Part shown: piece after piece, positions 12,771-24,692 of the stretch
Layout: each line of letters begins with the position of its first letter
How positions within the stretch are numbered: position 1 is the stretch's first letter
Assembly (NCBI GenBank): GCA_034766995.1
Contig: CM068313.1
Span: 35,329,996 to 35,393,995, forward strand
Source: Acanthacorydalis orientalis
Taxonomy: Eukaryota; Arthropoda; Insecta; Megaloptera; Corydalidae
DNA: 64,000 bases
Direction of reading: 5' to 3'
Translations under genes and position numbers: made by a program
The notes under the pieces: generated by a model
Seen by the model: only the letters and a program-made list of their open reading frames with translations
Told to the model about the DNA's origin: nothing
Database searches by the model: none

Positions 12771-13759
12771 TTTTACTCACAATCAATTCTTAGAAATAAT
12801 TCTTATTAATTTTTTATATTTCACAGCGTTTCTACTTTTTTATATTTAACAAAGATACAAAAATGATTATTAAATTTTCAAGAGAAAAGACAATAAAGAA
12901 CACTATTTTTTTATAAATGATTAGAAAAATTAAATTGAATAGCTAAATAAAAAAAATAAGATTTGTTGATTGTTTAAATTGTTAATCCATATCGAGAAAC
13001 TCCATTTTATTTACGAAGGAAAAGTTTATAATCATACACTTATTTTAAAATTGGTATTTTTGAAATCAATGTGTAATTCAATAATACATTCTAAACATTT
13101 TTCATATATGAATGTATCAATAAGCTTTTGAATACAGTCATCTTATATAATTAAAATATAAATTGTAAAATCGAATAAAAAAATTATATAATGAGTATAT
13201 TATTAAGTATATATCTGTTTATCTTGTAAAACAGAAATTAAAGAATGTCAATACTTCATAATAGTTTAAATTTAACGACAAATAAAACACGCTCTTAAAT
13301 GTTACTTTCTAAAGCAACGTATAAACGATTTATAAGAGAATTTAAGAGCATTGAAGAACAAACACGATGTTTAAAAGACAGTTATTTTCTCGTGATCCGA
13401 GTATCAGAATATAAGAACATGGCTTGAATAAATACGAAAATTAACAGAATGTTCATCGAAGTTATTTATTAAACGATTTAGATTTTAATTAATGCATAGA
13501 AAAATAAAATTGAATTTTTCAAATGTAATTATTTATAGATGTACAAACACATCCATACATACATACACACACACATGTATATATATATATATACCAAATC
13601 CTTAAATGAAATTAAAAAATGTCTTTTTATTTATAAAATTAAATAAATTCATTTCTCCATGATATTTATTCCAGATAACTAATTTACTACGGTACAATAA
13701 TTAATGTTACAGTTAAATGATTTTTGTATATTTCTCTCCAATTACTTTTTTAGTATTTA

Positions 13760-13795
<36 letters not shown>

Positions 13796-14766
13796 GATTA
13801 AATTTAATTATCTTACTAGAGCGAATTAATTAACACGAAATTTAATTTAATTTAAGATTACTCTAAAAATTACAATATTGTTATTGTAGCTTCTAAATAA
13901 ACGTTTGTCAGTGTCAATATTTATTTTTGTCTAATTTTATGAAGATAAATTGTAACATTATTTTACAAAGGTGGAGCTAGAAAAATAAGTTCAAAATTCT
14001 TCTTCTCAATGTATTCAAATTAATTACAATTTGTTAATTGATATTGATTTTTATGCTTTCAAAATATTTTTTTATGCTTTTTATGCGTTTAAAAACTTTG
14101 AATATTGTTAAATTTATTATTGTATTTCGGACCTATTAAATATTTGTTATTTATACAAAAATAAATAAAATGAGATCCCTATTTTTACTTCTGATTACAA
14201 ATAATTAACTGAAAGTTTGATTATGGTTTAGTATAAATACATAAGCAACACCTTTTTCAAGATAATTATCTTGTCTGATAATTCGAGTCAAACTTTAACA
14301 ATAAAAAATGATCTTTATTGATATAGTTATCTATTCAACTTCTTTTAGACGAAAATGAGATATAAATATTTCATGGCAGGTGCGAGAACAAAGAAAATGT
14401 AAGACACTGAATGTATGTCAGTTCCATCGTTCAGAATAAAAAGAAAAAATCAAGAGGCAATTGCAAAAGGCAATAACGGCTGCTTTTATGTGGGGATTTT
14501 TTTAATTAATTTCATTTCTTTCAATGCCTGAATCAATATATATCGTTATCAGACCACAATATTTAGAAAAAAGAGGACAAACAAATCCTAAGTTGACATG
14601 ATGTGTTTGTTATCACCCAGGTTTTCATTCTTATATTTACTTATATAAGACTGAACAGACATTAAGCTATAATTTCTATCCAATTATAATTTATTTTATA
14701 CATATTTTATTATTATATTTTTTGTTATAAATGTCATAAATGTATCTAATATTTCGGCACTTTTAA

Positions 14767-14773
<7 letters not shown>
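12771..14773. other. A+T-rich DNA, no supported gene
   Basis: Small (TA)n and (CA)n patches occur near 13548-13592 and 13764-13790. Around 14350-14500 the sequence is less A+T-rich, with an acceptor-like TTCTTTTAG and a GTGCGA about 38 nt later, but I cannot match it to a protein. Confidence 0.4.

Positions 14774-14837
<64 letters not shown>
14774..14837. repeat. (TA)n microsatellite abutting a mariner end
   Basis: About 31 TA units run directly into a mariner terminal repeat. Confidence 0.95.
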
Positions 14838-14839
<2 letters not shown>

Positions 14840-14840
<1 letters not shown>

Positions 14841-15075
14841 TAGATTGGTAGACAAATAATTCTGGTTTTTGTTTTCTGAATTCTAATCTTAATTTTATTC
14901 AAAAAAGCGTGATTTCATCATGTTCATATTAATATTATTTTAAAGTGCATTTTTCGTTCTATATTTTGGTAACATAGACTTTAGTTTTATTATCAATTAT
15001 TCTTCAAACTGAGCTATTGAATTAAATATGCAAAAGAAGCAATTAGATGAATTTTAGATAAAAATCCTAATAGAA
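14840..15075 (+). mobile_element. Mariner family 1, 5' end fragment
   Basis: It begins TTAGATTGGTAGACAAATAA, then TCTGGTTTTTGTTTTCTGAA, closely matching (in reverse) the right ends of the mariners at 28.1, 47.4 and 52.0 kb. It continues through their 5' leader to the transposase start region ATGCAAAAGAAGCAATTAGA (about 15028), where the other copies read Met-Glu-(Lys/Asn)-(Lys/Asn)-Gln. Similarity then fades into unrelated A+T-rich DNA, so this is a 5'-terminal fragment with no 3' end. Confidence 0.7.
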
Positions 15076-15830
15076 AAAATAACAAGAAAAAATTATTTAG
15101 AATTGCATTTAAGATTTTGTTATTTTATGTGATACGATATCCTTATGTGAACTTCGAATAGTTTCTTTTTATTTCAAAGAATAAATTAAATCTTTTATTT
15201 AAAAAAAGAACTCTAGGTTTGCATTCTATTCCAAAATTTAAAAACTGTTTTATCGACTACTAGATTTTATTTTTTATGTTAATTAAAAAAACATTAAATA
15301 CGTCATTAGATATATATTCAAAATGTTTTAATTCAAATAATCAAAACAAACAATATGCATCAAACAGAAATATTCTATGTATAATATAAAGGAAACTTTT
15401 GAAAATCCATAAATTTATTACGAGTTAATTTTATGACAGGATTTATTTATTAAACTGATTTAATGATTTTAACATCCCTGAGCTATGATAATACTATAAA
15501 TCATGTAATTTGTTTATTCGTGTTCATTGTATAATAATATAATGAAATTTATAGAATGTAAATGCATAGAGCAGTGAAATTTTAATTGCATTATTTTAAT
15601 TTAAGTTTCCTCAATCAGTCTGAATTTAATTACAATTAATTGCTAATATTAAATATATTTGTATGTCAATTATAGAGTCAATAAAAACAATGTTGCAGTG
15701 CAAATAAAACGGTGTTGACTGAAAAAGCGAAAGATGAAATCATAAAGGCTTTTTCTTGTTGTCACTTTAATTAAAATGTTTGCATGATTCTTTGAAACGC
15801 TATCATATTTTACATATTTTTTTAAATATA
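15076..15830. other. A+T-rich DNA, no feature
   Basis: Nothing specific is recognised. Confidence 0.5.
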
Positions 15831-16018
15831 TGTGATTCAATTTAGGCTTCTACATGAAAGTATTAAAAAAACAACGTATCTATCTACCAAAATCGTGTTA
15901 TTTTTTATTTAGTATTTTATTTTAATAAATACTAAAATACAATTAAACTAAAATACTAAATGAAAAATAAAACATTTTTTTTAATACTTTCATGTGGAAG
16001 CCTAAATTGAATTACCTA
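15831..16018. mobile_element. Palindromic MITE family M3, copy 1
   Basis: The terminal inverted repeat is about 38 bp: GTGATTCAATTTAGGCTTCT... on the left, with the complement of GGTAATTCAATTTAGGCTTC on the right, followed inward by ACATGAAAGTATTAAAA. The centre is a second inverted repeat (TTTAGTATTTTA... / ...TAAAATACTAAAT). The same element occurs at 53649-53852 and 60778-60984. No coding capacity. Superfamily is not determined, and flanking TATA-like bases may be target duplication. Confidence 0.85.
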
Positions 16019-16767
16019 TACTATAAATAAGAAAATCTTTTGTAATTATTGTATCTATTATTTTTTTTTGTATATTACTTTCTCTTAACTTTTATCCATA
16101 TTTTCACAAAACGTTTACCACACAAAAGAAAAAATCTTTCTATTCATAAATTAAAAGTATGATAAAAAAGTTTCTATAATCCATTTCTCTAATCCACCCA
16201 CTAGGAGAATAAAACGTTTTCTTATCTGTTGTTTAAACTTGCGCAACACATTTTAAGTTGAATTCATTTTCTATCATTAATTAAACAACTGAGGGTTGTA
16301 TAACAATTAAATAAATATTTAGCACGTTCATGTTCTGCCGTAAAATTATTAAATTACACAAGAAATTTATGGTATGTAAACATCCACGACAATTTAAAAT
16401 GTCATTTTGTCACACTTGTATTATGAAATAAGGAAAATACTTCAAGTGCTTAAACATTCATTAACTTTCATGAGAAAAGCAATGTCTAAATATTTTTTTT
16501 GTTACCAGCATTATGTTCATAATGAATTTTTATATAAATTAATCATTTTATTACATAACTAAAAAATCTATCTAAAAATTGACTTATTTAATTAATGCTA
16601 TCATTTTTAATTATTTTAGTTGTTTTTACAACAAAACTATTTTAAATATTTATTTTATTTATAAAATCGTCATTGAATAGTTAAAGTATAAAATTATAGG
16701 TATTGAAACGAATATTATTATTTATATTTTTGAGTTTTTTGAGTTTCATATAAAAAGATGGAAATAC

Positions 16768-16812
<45 letters not shown>

Positions 16813-16844
16813 TATGTTAATGTTTATTAGAAGCTATATATGTG

Positions 16845-16877
<33 letters not shown>

Positions 16878-16941
16878 AAATAATCGATATAAAATTACAC
16901 AAATAAATTTCAGGAGGTAGACAAATTTAAATAAGCAAATA
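16019..16941. other. A+T-rich DNA with two small (TA)n tracts
   Basis: (TACA)n-(TA)n lies at about 16766-16806 and (TA)n-(TG)n at 16845-16876. Nothing else is recognised. Confidence 0.5.
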
Positions 16942-17010
16942 TTAGGTTGGTAGAAAAATAATTGCGGTTTATGGTCTTCAAATTCATACACATTTTTTAA
17001 TTTATAAAAA
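16942..17010 (-). mobile_element. Mariner family 1, 3' terminal fragment
   Basis: TTAGGTTGGTAGAAAAATAA, then TTGCGGTTTATGGTCTTCAA, follows a TA dinucleotide. It matches the left ends of the mariners at 28136 and 47398. Only about 70 bp remain. Confidence 0.75.
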
Positions 17011-17605
17011 TATCCCATTATTCATTCATACATACATAAAGAGAATGTTTTGTAATAAGTCATGTTCTAATTGAAAGTGTAACAATACTTGTCAGATAAA
17101 ACGTTTAACAAGAAAATGTTTATTTCGTTACCGTAGAAATTTGTTTAAGCATATTAAATTATTAGCATGTACAGATCAAATAAGTCTCACAACATGTTCA
17201 CAACACCAAAACACCTTGTCATATTGAATATAAAATTATTTAGATTTATTCAAAGAAGATAAATCAGTTAATAAAAATATCTTACACGTTTATTTTTTTC
17301 ATTGTTAACTAATTATTGAAGGTATTTGTTTAGGCTGCTTGTAGAAAATATCTTACAATTTTTATATGACATGTTCATAAAAATGATTGTATTTTATAAT
17401 TATACATTAAATTATTTATAATTATATATTAACTATAAATTTATTATCATTATACTATTTTATATTCTTTTTTAAATTATAGTGTTTTTTTTTAATTTAT
17501 AACTTCATTCAAAAACATTTACGATTTCCGAAAATTTATTTTATATAGAATACTTATTTTTAAGTATTATTATATCAGCGTTACAAAATCTCCGATTAAA
17601 ATTTA
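17011..17605. other. A+T-rich DNA, no feature
   Basis: Nothing specific is recognised. Confidence 0.5.
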
Positions 17606-17757
17606 TTCACTTGCTGGTGTTTTTTTTTCATTGAGTCACTTATTTAGTAATCTGCGAGAATATCTCATCAAGCTACATAAATAAGGCTTCAGAACTGAAA
17701 CAAATTGTAGCAGATTACTAAATAAATGACTCAACGAGACCAAAACTATCAAGTCAA
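17606..17757. mobile_element. 152-bp MITE with ~48-bp inverted ends, TA-flanked
   Basis: The strongest part of the inverted repeat is TTGAGTCACTTATTTAGTAA + TCTGC, inverted at the right as GCAGATTACTAAATAAATGA + CTCAA. It extends outward with mismatches (TTCACTTGCTGG versus the complement TTGACTTGATAG) to TA on both sides. The arms leave a loop of about 55 bp. Size, TA flanks and long arms fit a Tc1/mariner-type MITE. Confidence 0.75.
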
Positions 17758-17905
17758 TATATTAACTGGGTCATATGTATAAAAAAATAACTATGGCCAT
17801 AATAAATTGTATAATAGCTATAAAAAATGTAATAAAGGAATAAGATTCCTTTCGATTGAAAAAAAATATATATTGATGATTTTTTATAAACTAATAGTCC
17901 AAATT

Positions 17906-17951
<46 letters not shown>

Positions 17952-18248
17952 CATACATAGGTATATACATACATGTATAACAATTCATTTATTAAAACTC
18001 CACCTGTCAGTCAATATAATCATCTAAAAACATCATACAGAAGCATATAAGAAAATTGCTGTTTTCTTTTAAGTTTAGTTTCAATTTATCTTTCATCTTG
18101 AATATATGAATATTAGAATATTATTTTGAAGTGTTAACAACAATCTGAAAATTATTTCATTGATATTCAACAACACGGAAAAATATTTTAGTTATTTTGT
18201 ATTTGTTTTTTTATATTATACTTTAAATTTTATATTCACAATTATTGT

Positions 18249-18297
<49 letters not shown>

Positions 18298-18475
18298 TTA
18301 TAGATATATATTTAAGAAATGAAAAACAATGACATATTTTTATAATAGTTGAACAAATATGTATCGCTTGAGTTACAATTTGTTTCTCGAATGTGTTTTG
18401 AACTTTTTTAGATAATATTTTAATTGAAATAAAAATTGATTCAATTAAAATTATTTTCATTAATTTTATTGATCT

Positions 18476-18517
<42 letters not shown>

Positions 18518-18889
18518 AAATTAGAAAATTAGCAAATTACTTAATAAAAACATTTGTATTGATTGTAAAAAAATATATCTGATTCAATCACATATATTAA
18601 AGGAATATAATTGTATTATATTTATTTTTACGACTTTTTAAATATGGGCCAAATAAATTATTTTTTTTTTATAAATTATTTATTGTTGGAAATGAATTTC
18701 ATGTGATAAAGAATTCTGTAAAGGATATTTTACACCATATTAATTAACTGTACTTCAAATAAAATAATAATTTAACTATTAACAAACACAAATTATTAAT
18801 CTTTTATAAATCAGTAAATCACACTCTGCCTTTGATATTTATTTTATAAAAACTTGATTTCTGAAAACTATCAGTGTTTCCATTCTCTG
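17758..18889. other. A+T-rich DNA with three (TA)n tracts
   Basis: (TA)n tracts lie at about 17909-17944, 18252-18291 and 18479-18512. No gene-like sequence is seen. Confidence 0.55.
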
Positions 18890-19016
18890 AAGGTAATGAC
18901 ATCGAAATGGGCATAAGTCAAACAAATATTAATAATTAGTAATATTTGAATATTTTGATAAAAATTTTTGTGTCGTATGGGTAATAGTTTATTTATTAAA
19001 GTGAATTGAGCCATAA
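18890..19016 (+). repeat. Foldback family FB, decayed partial copy
   Basis: CTCTGAAGGTAATGACATCG, AAATGGGCATAAGT, AATATTTGAATATTTTGAT and AAATTTTTGTGTCGTATGG parallel, in order, the 4940-5080 copy (ATCGAAATGCACATAAGTGA, TTGAATATATTTGATC, AAAAATTTAAGC). It is strongly diverged. Confidence 0.4.
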
Positions 19017-20040
19017 TAGCAAAATAATAATTATAACAAATTTCATTTTAATACTATAGAAAATTAAGGCGATCAAAAATAATTACTTTCAATGTTTTTA
19101 AATGTAAATAAATTTATACCTAAATTATATATATATATATATACATATGTTTGTATGTATGTATATATATACTTATGTATGTATGTATATATATATATAC
19201 ATATATAATCATCTTATTTTAATATTTATGCTATTCTTACTAAGCTAAAAAATTAATAGAAGCAATATAATTTTTTAGAAAAACATTACTGCTGTATTCA
19301 ATTTACCTGTTGTAAAAAAATAAAATATTTACTAAAGATTACATATACAAGCTTGTAATAAAGTATAAGTTATATCAAAAATTTGATTATTTAAAGAAAA
19401 TATTTCAAAAATATTAACATTCAACTGGTTATTCTGGAAGTCTTATATAAAAATGCATACTTTTTATAAAAAAAAATATACTATTGAGCTCTAAATATGT
19501 ATTTTTTTTTAAAAAAAAACGAATTTTCAAAATAATTAGATAGGTAATAAAACAATAACATTATTCTACAGTCGTCCACTGATTGTACAAGTACTATTAA
19601 TATTTTATACTGAAATAATGTTTCAAGGACTCGTTAGACGTGTTATGCTTTGGTTCGTTTAATGCAAACATGAATTTGATTGGATAATAGTTCAATTTGA
19701 ATAAATTTTACTTTATTTACATCTATATGAACAATATATACATATCGTACTCTCAAACGATATTCTATTAAAATATAGTATGTTCGTATTTAACGCGAAA
19801 CGAGTCAAACTCAATGGCCCATATTAAAATTACACATCTTCTATGGTATTAATAACTATTGTCCAATTTTAGCACAGAATACATAAAATTAATGAAGACA
19901 TAAAACTTTGTACGTTCCGACGAAACTTTGTTAGGAATCATTAATTTACTGAAACATCTGTTTCAGTTGGACAACTGTAGTAGTTTTCCAGTAAATTTCT
20001 GTATGTAATGTATGTACTAAAGTTCATAATATTGTTTCAG
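19017..20040. other. Probable intron upstream of the GPCR exon
   Basis: There is a (TA)n/(TG) patch at 19129-19206 and otherwise no feature. The polypyrimidine tract and acceptor ATATTGTTTCAG end at 20040. A second acceptor-like CATCTGTTTCAG lies near 19967. I found no exon encoding the N-terminal half of the hormone-receptor domain. Confidence 0.6.
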
Positions 20041-20288
20041 TATGCAGCAACGAAATATTGTACTGGAAACGGTACTTGGTACATAAACTCCAAAAATGTA
20101 ACCTGGACAAACTACACTCAATGCATAACGGATTATTATCGCACATCTCTGGTTACAATCGGGCCGTATATCGAAAATTCGACAGTACTGAAACAATGGT
20201 TTCCAGTCGTGAAAACAGTGTCTCAGATTGGTTATGGTGTGTCTCTTGCAACACTCATTATAGCGATCTTCATATTTTCCACAATCAA
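20041..20288 (+). CDS. Family B (secretin-type) GPCR, internal exon
   Basis: One exon of a neuropeptide/peptide-hormone receptor acting in the plasma membrane. It is 248 nt, bounded by TTGTTTCAG before 20041 and the donor CAA|GTAAGT after 20288, and is read in frame from 20041 with two bases left over for the next exon. Residues 1-28 are the C-terminal part of the extracellular hormone-receptor domain, with KYCTGNGTWY and TWTNYTQC, the 'C..nGtWy...TW.NYt.C' signature with two domain Cys and N-glycosylation sequons. A linker with another Asn-Ser-Thr sequon follows, then a hydrophobic helix containing IGYGVSLATLIIAIFIF, which is TM1, and Ser-Thr-Ile-(Lys) entering the first intracellular loop. 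The GY.VSLA.L pattern and TW.NY spacing are closest, from memory, to parathyroid-hormone-receptor-like and calcitonin/DH31-receptor-like members. I cannot decide between them. No other exons were identified in the window, so introns are long. Confidence 0.9.
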
Positions 20289-20686
20289 GTAAGTTTACTT
20301 TAACGTTAAATTACATTTATGTATATATACACACAGACACGTATACTTACTCACACATACTTACAGAGAGTCAAAAGGTACTCATGTTCTAAATTAAAAA
20401 AAAATACTTTTCACATGTTTGTATGACAGAAAGAAAATTTAAAAAATATATTTTAGAGAACATATACATTTCCAGTTATTGGATTAAAGAAAAATATTTT
20501 TTTAATTAAAACAAGAATTATCATAAAATAAATAAAAATATCTTGAATTCATATCGGTAATATTCATGCGTTTATTTGAAGTGCTTCAAAGAACTATTAT
20601 TTAAAAAAATAATTCTTAAATTATATTTTTTTAAGTCAGTGCTGCGTTATTAACTGAAAATAGTTTGACTAAAAGTGAAATAGGGT

Positions 20687-20718
<32 letters not shown>

Positions 20719-20957
20719 ATAGGTTACATTTAAAGACAAAGAAAAACTAGTAAGGAAGGAACAATTATTATTAATTTGATATTTTACAATTTGTTAATAA
20801 TTATAAAATATGGAGAAAAATACCATGAATTAATAAAACCAACTGTTTTGAATGCTAATAGATTAGATGTTTCGCAAAATGAAGAAATTTTGCAAAATAT
20901 AATAAATATTTTGTAACTTAATTCTAAAAACGGTGACTATATTTTTATTTATTTCAG
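20289..20957. other. Intron of the GPCR gene, no feature
   Basis: It begins GTAAGTTT and holds a (CA)-rich patch near 20330 and a (TA)n tract at 20686-20715. No element ends are recognised. Confidence 0.6.
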
Positions 20958-21072
20958 ACCAGAGTACGAATACTATCTTGATATGCATTCGAAGGATATT
21001 TATTTGTATCTTATATATTTTTCATTGCTATCAATTAAGAAAAAAATAATTTGTAGGGAAATACAGATCTAA
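20958..21072 (+). other. Candidate alternative terminal exon of the GPCR gene
   Basis: TTTATTTATTTCAG ends at 20957, a reasonable acceptor. Joining the two leftover bases (AA) of the 20041-20288 exon to the A at 20958 restores a Lys codon. The frame then stays open for 37 codons (starting Pro-Glu-Tyr-Glu-Tyr-Tyr-Leu-Asp-Met-His) to a TAA at 21070-21072. It does not encode TM2 (which should follow with an 'L.C.R..IH.NLF'-like sequence), so if used it would give a truncated one-helix receptor. Only the first ~45 nt have exon-like composition. It may be chance. Confidence 0.2.
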
Positions 21073-22472
21073 TATAGAATATATTTTTTTTCACTTTACC
21101 ATATAAATTTATGAAAGATTATTTAAGAAAAATGTAGTGTATAAAACGTTTTTAATTCGTTGTAAGTAATGATACATATATGTACATTTTTTCCCCGAAT
21201 TATCTTCTATATTCATACTAATTAACCTGCAAATTTATCCATATTTCTATTTGAATGAAATTTCAGAATAGTTTATAATTTAAATTTATAATAGAAGTAA
21301 ATAATTTAAAAAAAAAATTACACGATTAAAAATTTTACATTAAATCATTTTTATATAACATTTTTTTATGAACAAGAGGAAATATGTAATTGATTTGTTT
21401 TAATGTAGTTGAATGATTGTATAAAACCTAATTAAAATAGTATATATTAACAAATTAATACATAAATTAAATATGAAAACTAATTTAAATTTACAATTGT
21501 ATTGTTTATAATAACAGGACGAACTATAATGATAGAATATGCTGCTTCCTATTATATTTTTGATGACTTGTAAAATCTAGTAATGACTAAGAATAATTTA
21601 CATTCTAATAATCTGTTCTTTTCTTTAATGATTATATAAATATAGAGTACAAAAATGTAGCAATAACTTATATTTACATTTAATACGTTTATTTATAGGG
21701 TATCGGTACAAAATATTTAGGTAATCGTTTAATCATAAAAACAGACTTCTCACTGAAAAAAGTGAACATTTTCATATTTAACAGTTGGCGAATGAAATAT
21801 TAAACGAAAGGACGAAAAACTACTGGTAAAGATCAACATGTCTAACGTGATGAAAGTGTGTTGGCTTGATATTTCCAAGGTTCAGTTCACTCTTCCGAAT
21901 CATTTCTTCTTGACCGAGCATGTGGAATGAGCTTTTCCGTCGCGCTTAGTTTCTCGTAGAAAAGTTTATTTTGAATACAAAATGAGAACATCATACAAAA
22001 AAGTGTACCATTTATATATTTGCTTAGACTCGAATTATATTAAATACATGTAATTATGCACTTTAAAACAAGTAATTAAACAGGTTAATGAAAAACTGAG
22101 ATTACGAATATTTTAAAAATTAATAATATTTCTTCATTACAGTACATAAATCCTGCTAATATAAAATTTAAAACAGAATTCGTAAATCACAGCGGATGTG
22201 ATGAATTATTTTCTACTAAATTTTCAATGTAACGTTATTTAAACGAGAAATGGATGAAAATAATTAACGTTTAATTCTTAGAGATAGATTTAATCATTTG
22301 TTATAAACAAAGTTAAGTAACGGTTATAATTAAAAAATGCATCTTTTGTAAAAAAATTATTGAATACTCAATAATTTAATTTTCGACTACATAAATAGAT
22401 ACATAATATTTCTTTTCTTAATATGTTATTGATAAAAAATAAAAATTTTTTTCATAAATTCATTGCTATCAT

Positions 22473-22521
<49 letters not shown>

Positions 22522-22629
22522 TTAAGAAAAATAAATGTCAAGATCAACAAGATAATTAGGTCAGAATACTTTGATAAGCTGCCAAATGAATGAAAGAAAA
22601 TAAAAATAATGAAAGACGATATACTGTAT
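21073..22629. other. A+T-rich DNA, possibly intronic
   Basis: No element is recognised. 21780-21960 is distinctly less A+T-rich, with an acceptor-like TTTAACAG before TTGGCGAATG and a 30-codon ATG frame at 21839, but no family match. A (TA)n tract lies at 22480-22517. Confidence 0.45.
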
Positions 22630-22946
22630 TAGCTCGAATATAAGACGAAGTATTTTCTACAGATTTTTATTAAAAACAAGAGTCATCTTATATTCGGATC
22701 TTCATAAGTTAAGATTTGCACGCAACTATAGTCACATTAAACAACAGACTATGGAGTTTTAAATATAATTTGTATAATTTTTATGTATATTACTTTCTAG
22801 TAAAAGTAACGAACATTTTTTAAAATTTTCTTTAGGAAAAATTTCATGTTTTTTTATAATCAAGGTCATAAAAATGCTTTTTTCTTAATTTTTTTGGAAA
22901 AAACTGGGACACGTCTTATAATCGGAGTCGTCTTATATTCAGACTA
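22630..22946. mobile_element. MITE with GAATATAAGACGA inverted ends
   Basis: The left end TAGCTCGAATATAAGACGAA is inverted at the right: GTCGTCTTATATTCAGACTA reads back as TAGTCTGAATATAAGACGAC. Two further copies of the same word in reverse (CATCTTATATTCGGA near 22684 and CGTCTTATAATCGGAG near 22913) make a nested structure. The ends abut TA. At about 317 bp and non-coding, it fits a Tc1/mariner/pogo-type MITE. Confidence 0.7.
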
Positions 22947-23567
22947 CTATTGTAAAAGATATAATTTCGTTTTCTAAATTATCGTACAAAAATTACAAGT
23001 TTTGACGAGAAAACAATGTTATAAATGATGATATCTGAATACATATATTTGTGTTGAGAAAAAAAATGAAGATTAGAACAATATTTAGGTTTTGTAAAAC
23101 AAAAAACTAGTATTCTAGAGATACTATTGAATGATAAAAAATTCAAGGAAGAAATATTGTGACATTGTATTGAGACTCAATCCTGTTAAATGAAATAAAA
23201 CTTTTGAAATTCACCGAGAAAATACGGAATAGAACAACCATTAACAGAAATGCATGAATAGTTTATAGGGTAATATAGATCTCGCAATAAAAAAAAACAG
23301 AATAATAAAGAAAACGATATGTTTAAAGGTAAATACACATGTTTTCTTATATATATATATATATATATGTCTGTATTAATATGAAAAATAAATTGGTTTC
23401 AAGAAAAATTTGTTAGATAAAATGGTTACTGTTTTCGTTAATGTATTCATATATCATACACTCTCATAATTTACCAAAATATTTTTTTTTCTGTTAATTT
23501 TAATCATAGACTTTAATTCTCAAATGTATTAATAGACAGACGACGAAATATATATTTATTAGCATAA

Positions 23568-23613
<46 letters not shown>

Positions 23614-23778
23614 ATTAACTAATGATATATTTATTAATATTTTTTTTTAAAAAATGATCAATTAATGAATTTAATTTTTAATGTTTGTAATTAATTTAAT
23701 TTTGAAACAAATATCATTATTTACATAATTTGTTAAATAAATTCGTCAATATTTGATCCAAATTTGAGACATATACGA

Positions 23779-23827
<49 letters not shown>

Positions 23828-23984
23828 TTTCATCGTTTTCAAGATATTATTCCATTTTTCATTTTATGTTTTTGTATATTCTAGTACTGTTTCAACTCAA
23901 ATTTAAAACAGATTCCTAAAGATAATGTTTTTTCATTTTTCACTACAGCAATAAATGCGAAAGCGTTTCAATCTCTCTCTCTCT
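22947..23984. other. A+T-rich DNA with (TA)n tracts
   Basis: (TA)n tracts lie at about 23349-23368, 23575-23608 and 23782-23822. No gene-like sequence. Confidence 0.55.
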
Positions 23985-24016
23985 ATATATATATACATTT
24001 ATATATATATATATAC

Positions 24017-24056
<40 letters not shown>

Positions 24057-24085
24057 TTATATATATATGTATATATATATATATA
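23985..24085. repeat. Compound (TA)n microsatellite with CATT interruptions
   Basis: A (CT)n lead-in is followed by TA tracts broken three times by ACATTTATA. The regular interruption suggests internal duplication of a TA-ACATT unit. Confidence 0.85.
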
Positions 24086-24200
24086 ATAATGTGACATTAT
24101 TTTTAACGTTATTAAGTTCAGTCCTGGTAGTTACAAAAACGTCAACTTCATGTAAATCATGATTTATAAAGTAATATTATACAGAAATATTGTGTAAAAA

Positions 24201-24692
24201 TTAATTCGGTACCTTTACATTGAATGAGTCATAATTCTGTTTTAAATTAAAATATTTTTTCGTCATTTCATGATTTTAAAATGAAAAACTTAACATTTAA
24301 AAACACTATATCTTAGCCAAGCAGTTATGATAACCTCACAAAACAGTAATGAACAGAATGGCGTCTAAAAATCATTATATTAGGCATTATATTCTTTTCG
24401 CATTCCAGTTGAAAAAAATGCTACCGAAACTTTCTTTAGCTTTGGGGGAATGTGTTGCGACGTTTAATAAATGCAAAAAATTCTGAAACAATGGAAAATG
24501 TCCTAAAATGTATTACGATTTCATCGACGCAAAGCAGCCACCTTTTCTTCGACAAGTGATTCGTCATTTGCTCGACAGATGCAGAAAAGTTATATAAAAT
24601 AATGAAGAATACGAGTAGTTTAAGGATTGAAATGTATTCTGTAATATTTTTCCTCAAACATGAATTTGTTATAAAAAAGACATGAAATTAAT
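24201..24692 (+). mobile_element. R3 repeat family, copy B
   Basis: It begins TTAATTCGGTACCTTTACAT and ends with a complementary GAAATTAATT after ATAAAAAAGACAT (compare ATAAAAAAGGCACCGAATTA at copy C). Internal blocks shared with copies A and C include AACATTTAAAAACACTATAT, CTCACAAAACAGTA, CAGTTGAAAAAAA, TTTCATCGACGCAAAG and GTTATATAAAATAATG. Frames are broken, so it is non-coding here. Confidence 0.75.

Noticed and set aside
19967..19992. 24-nt microexon (LDNCSSFP) just upstream of the GPCR exon
   Set aside because: The Cys spacing to the next exon is too short for a hormone-receptor domain and the donor is weak (GTAAAT).
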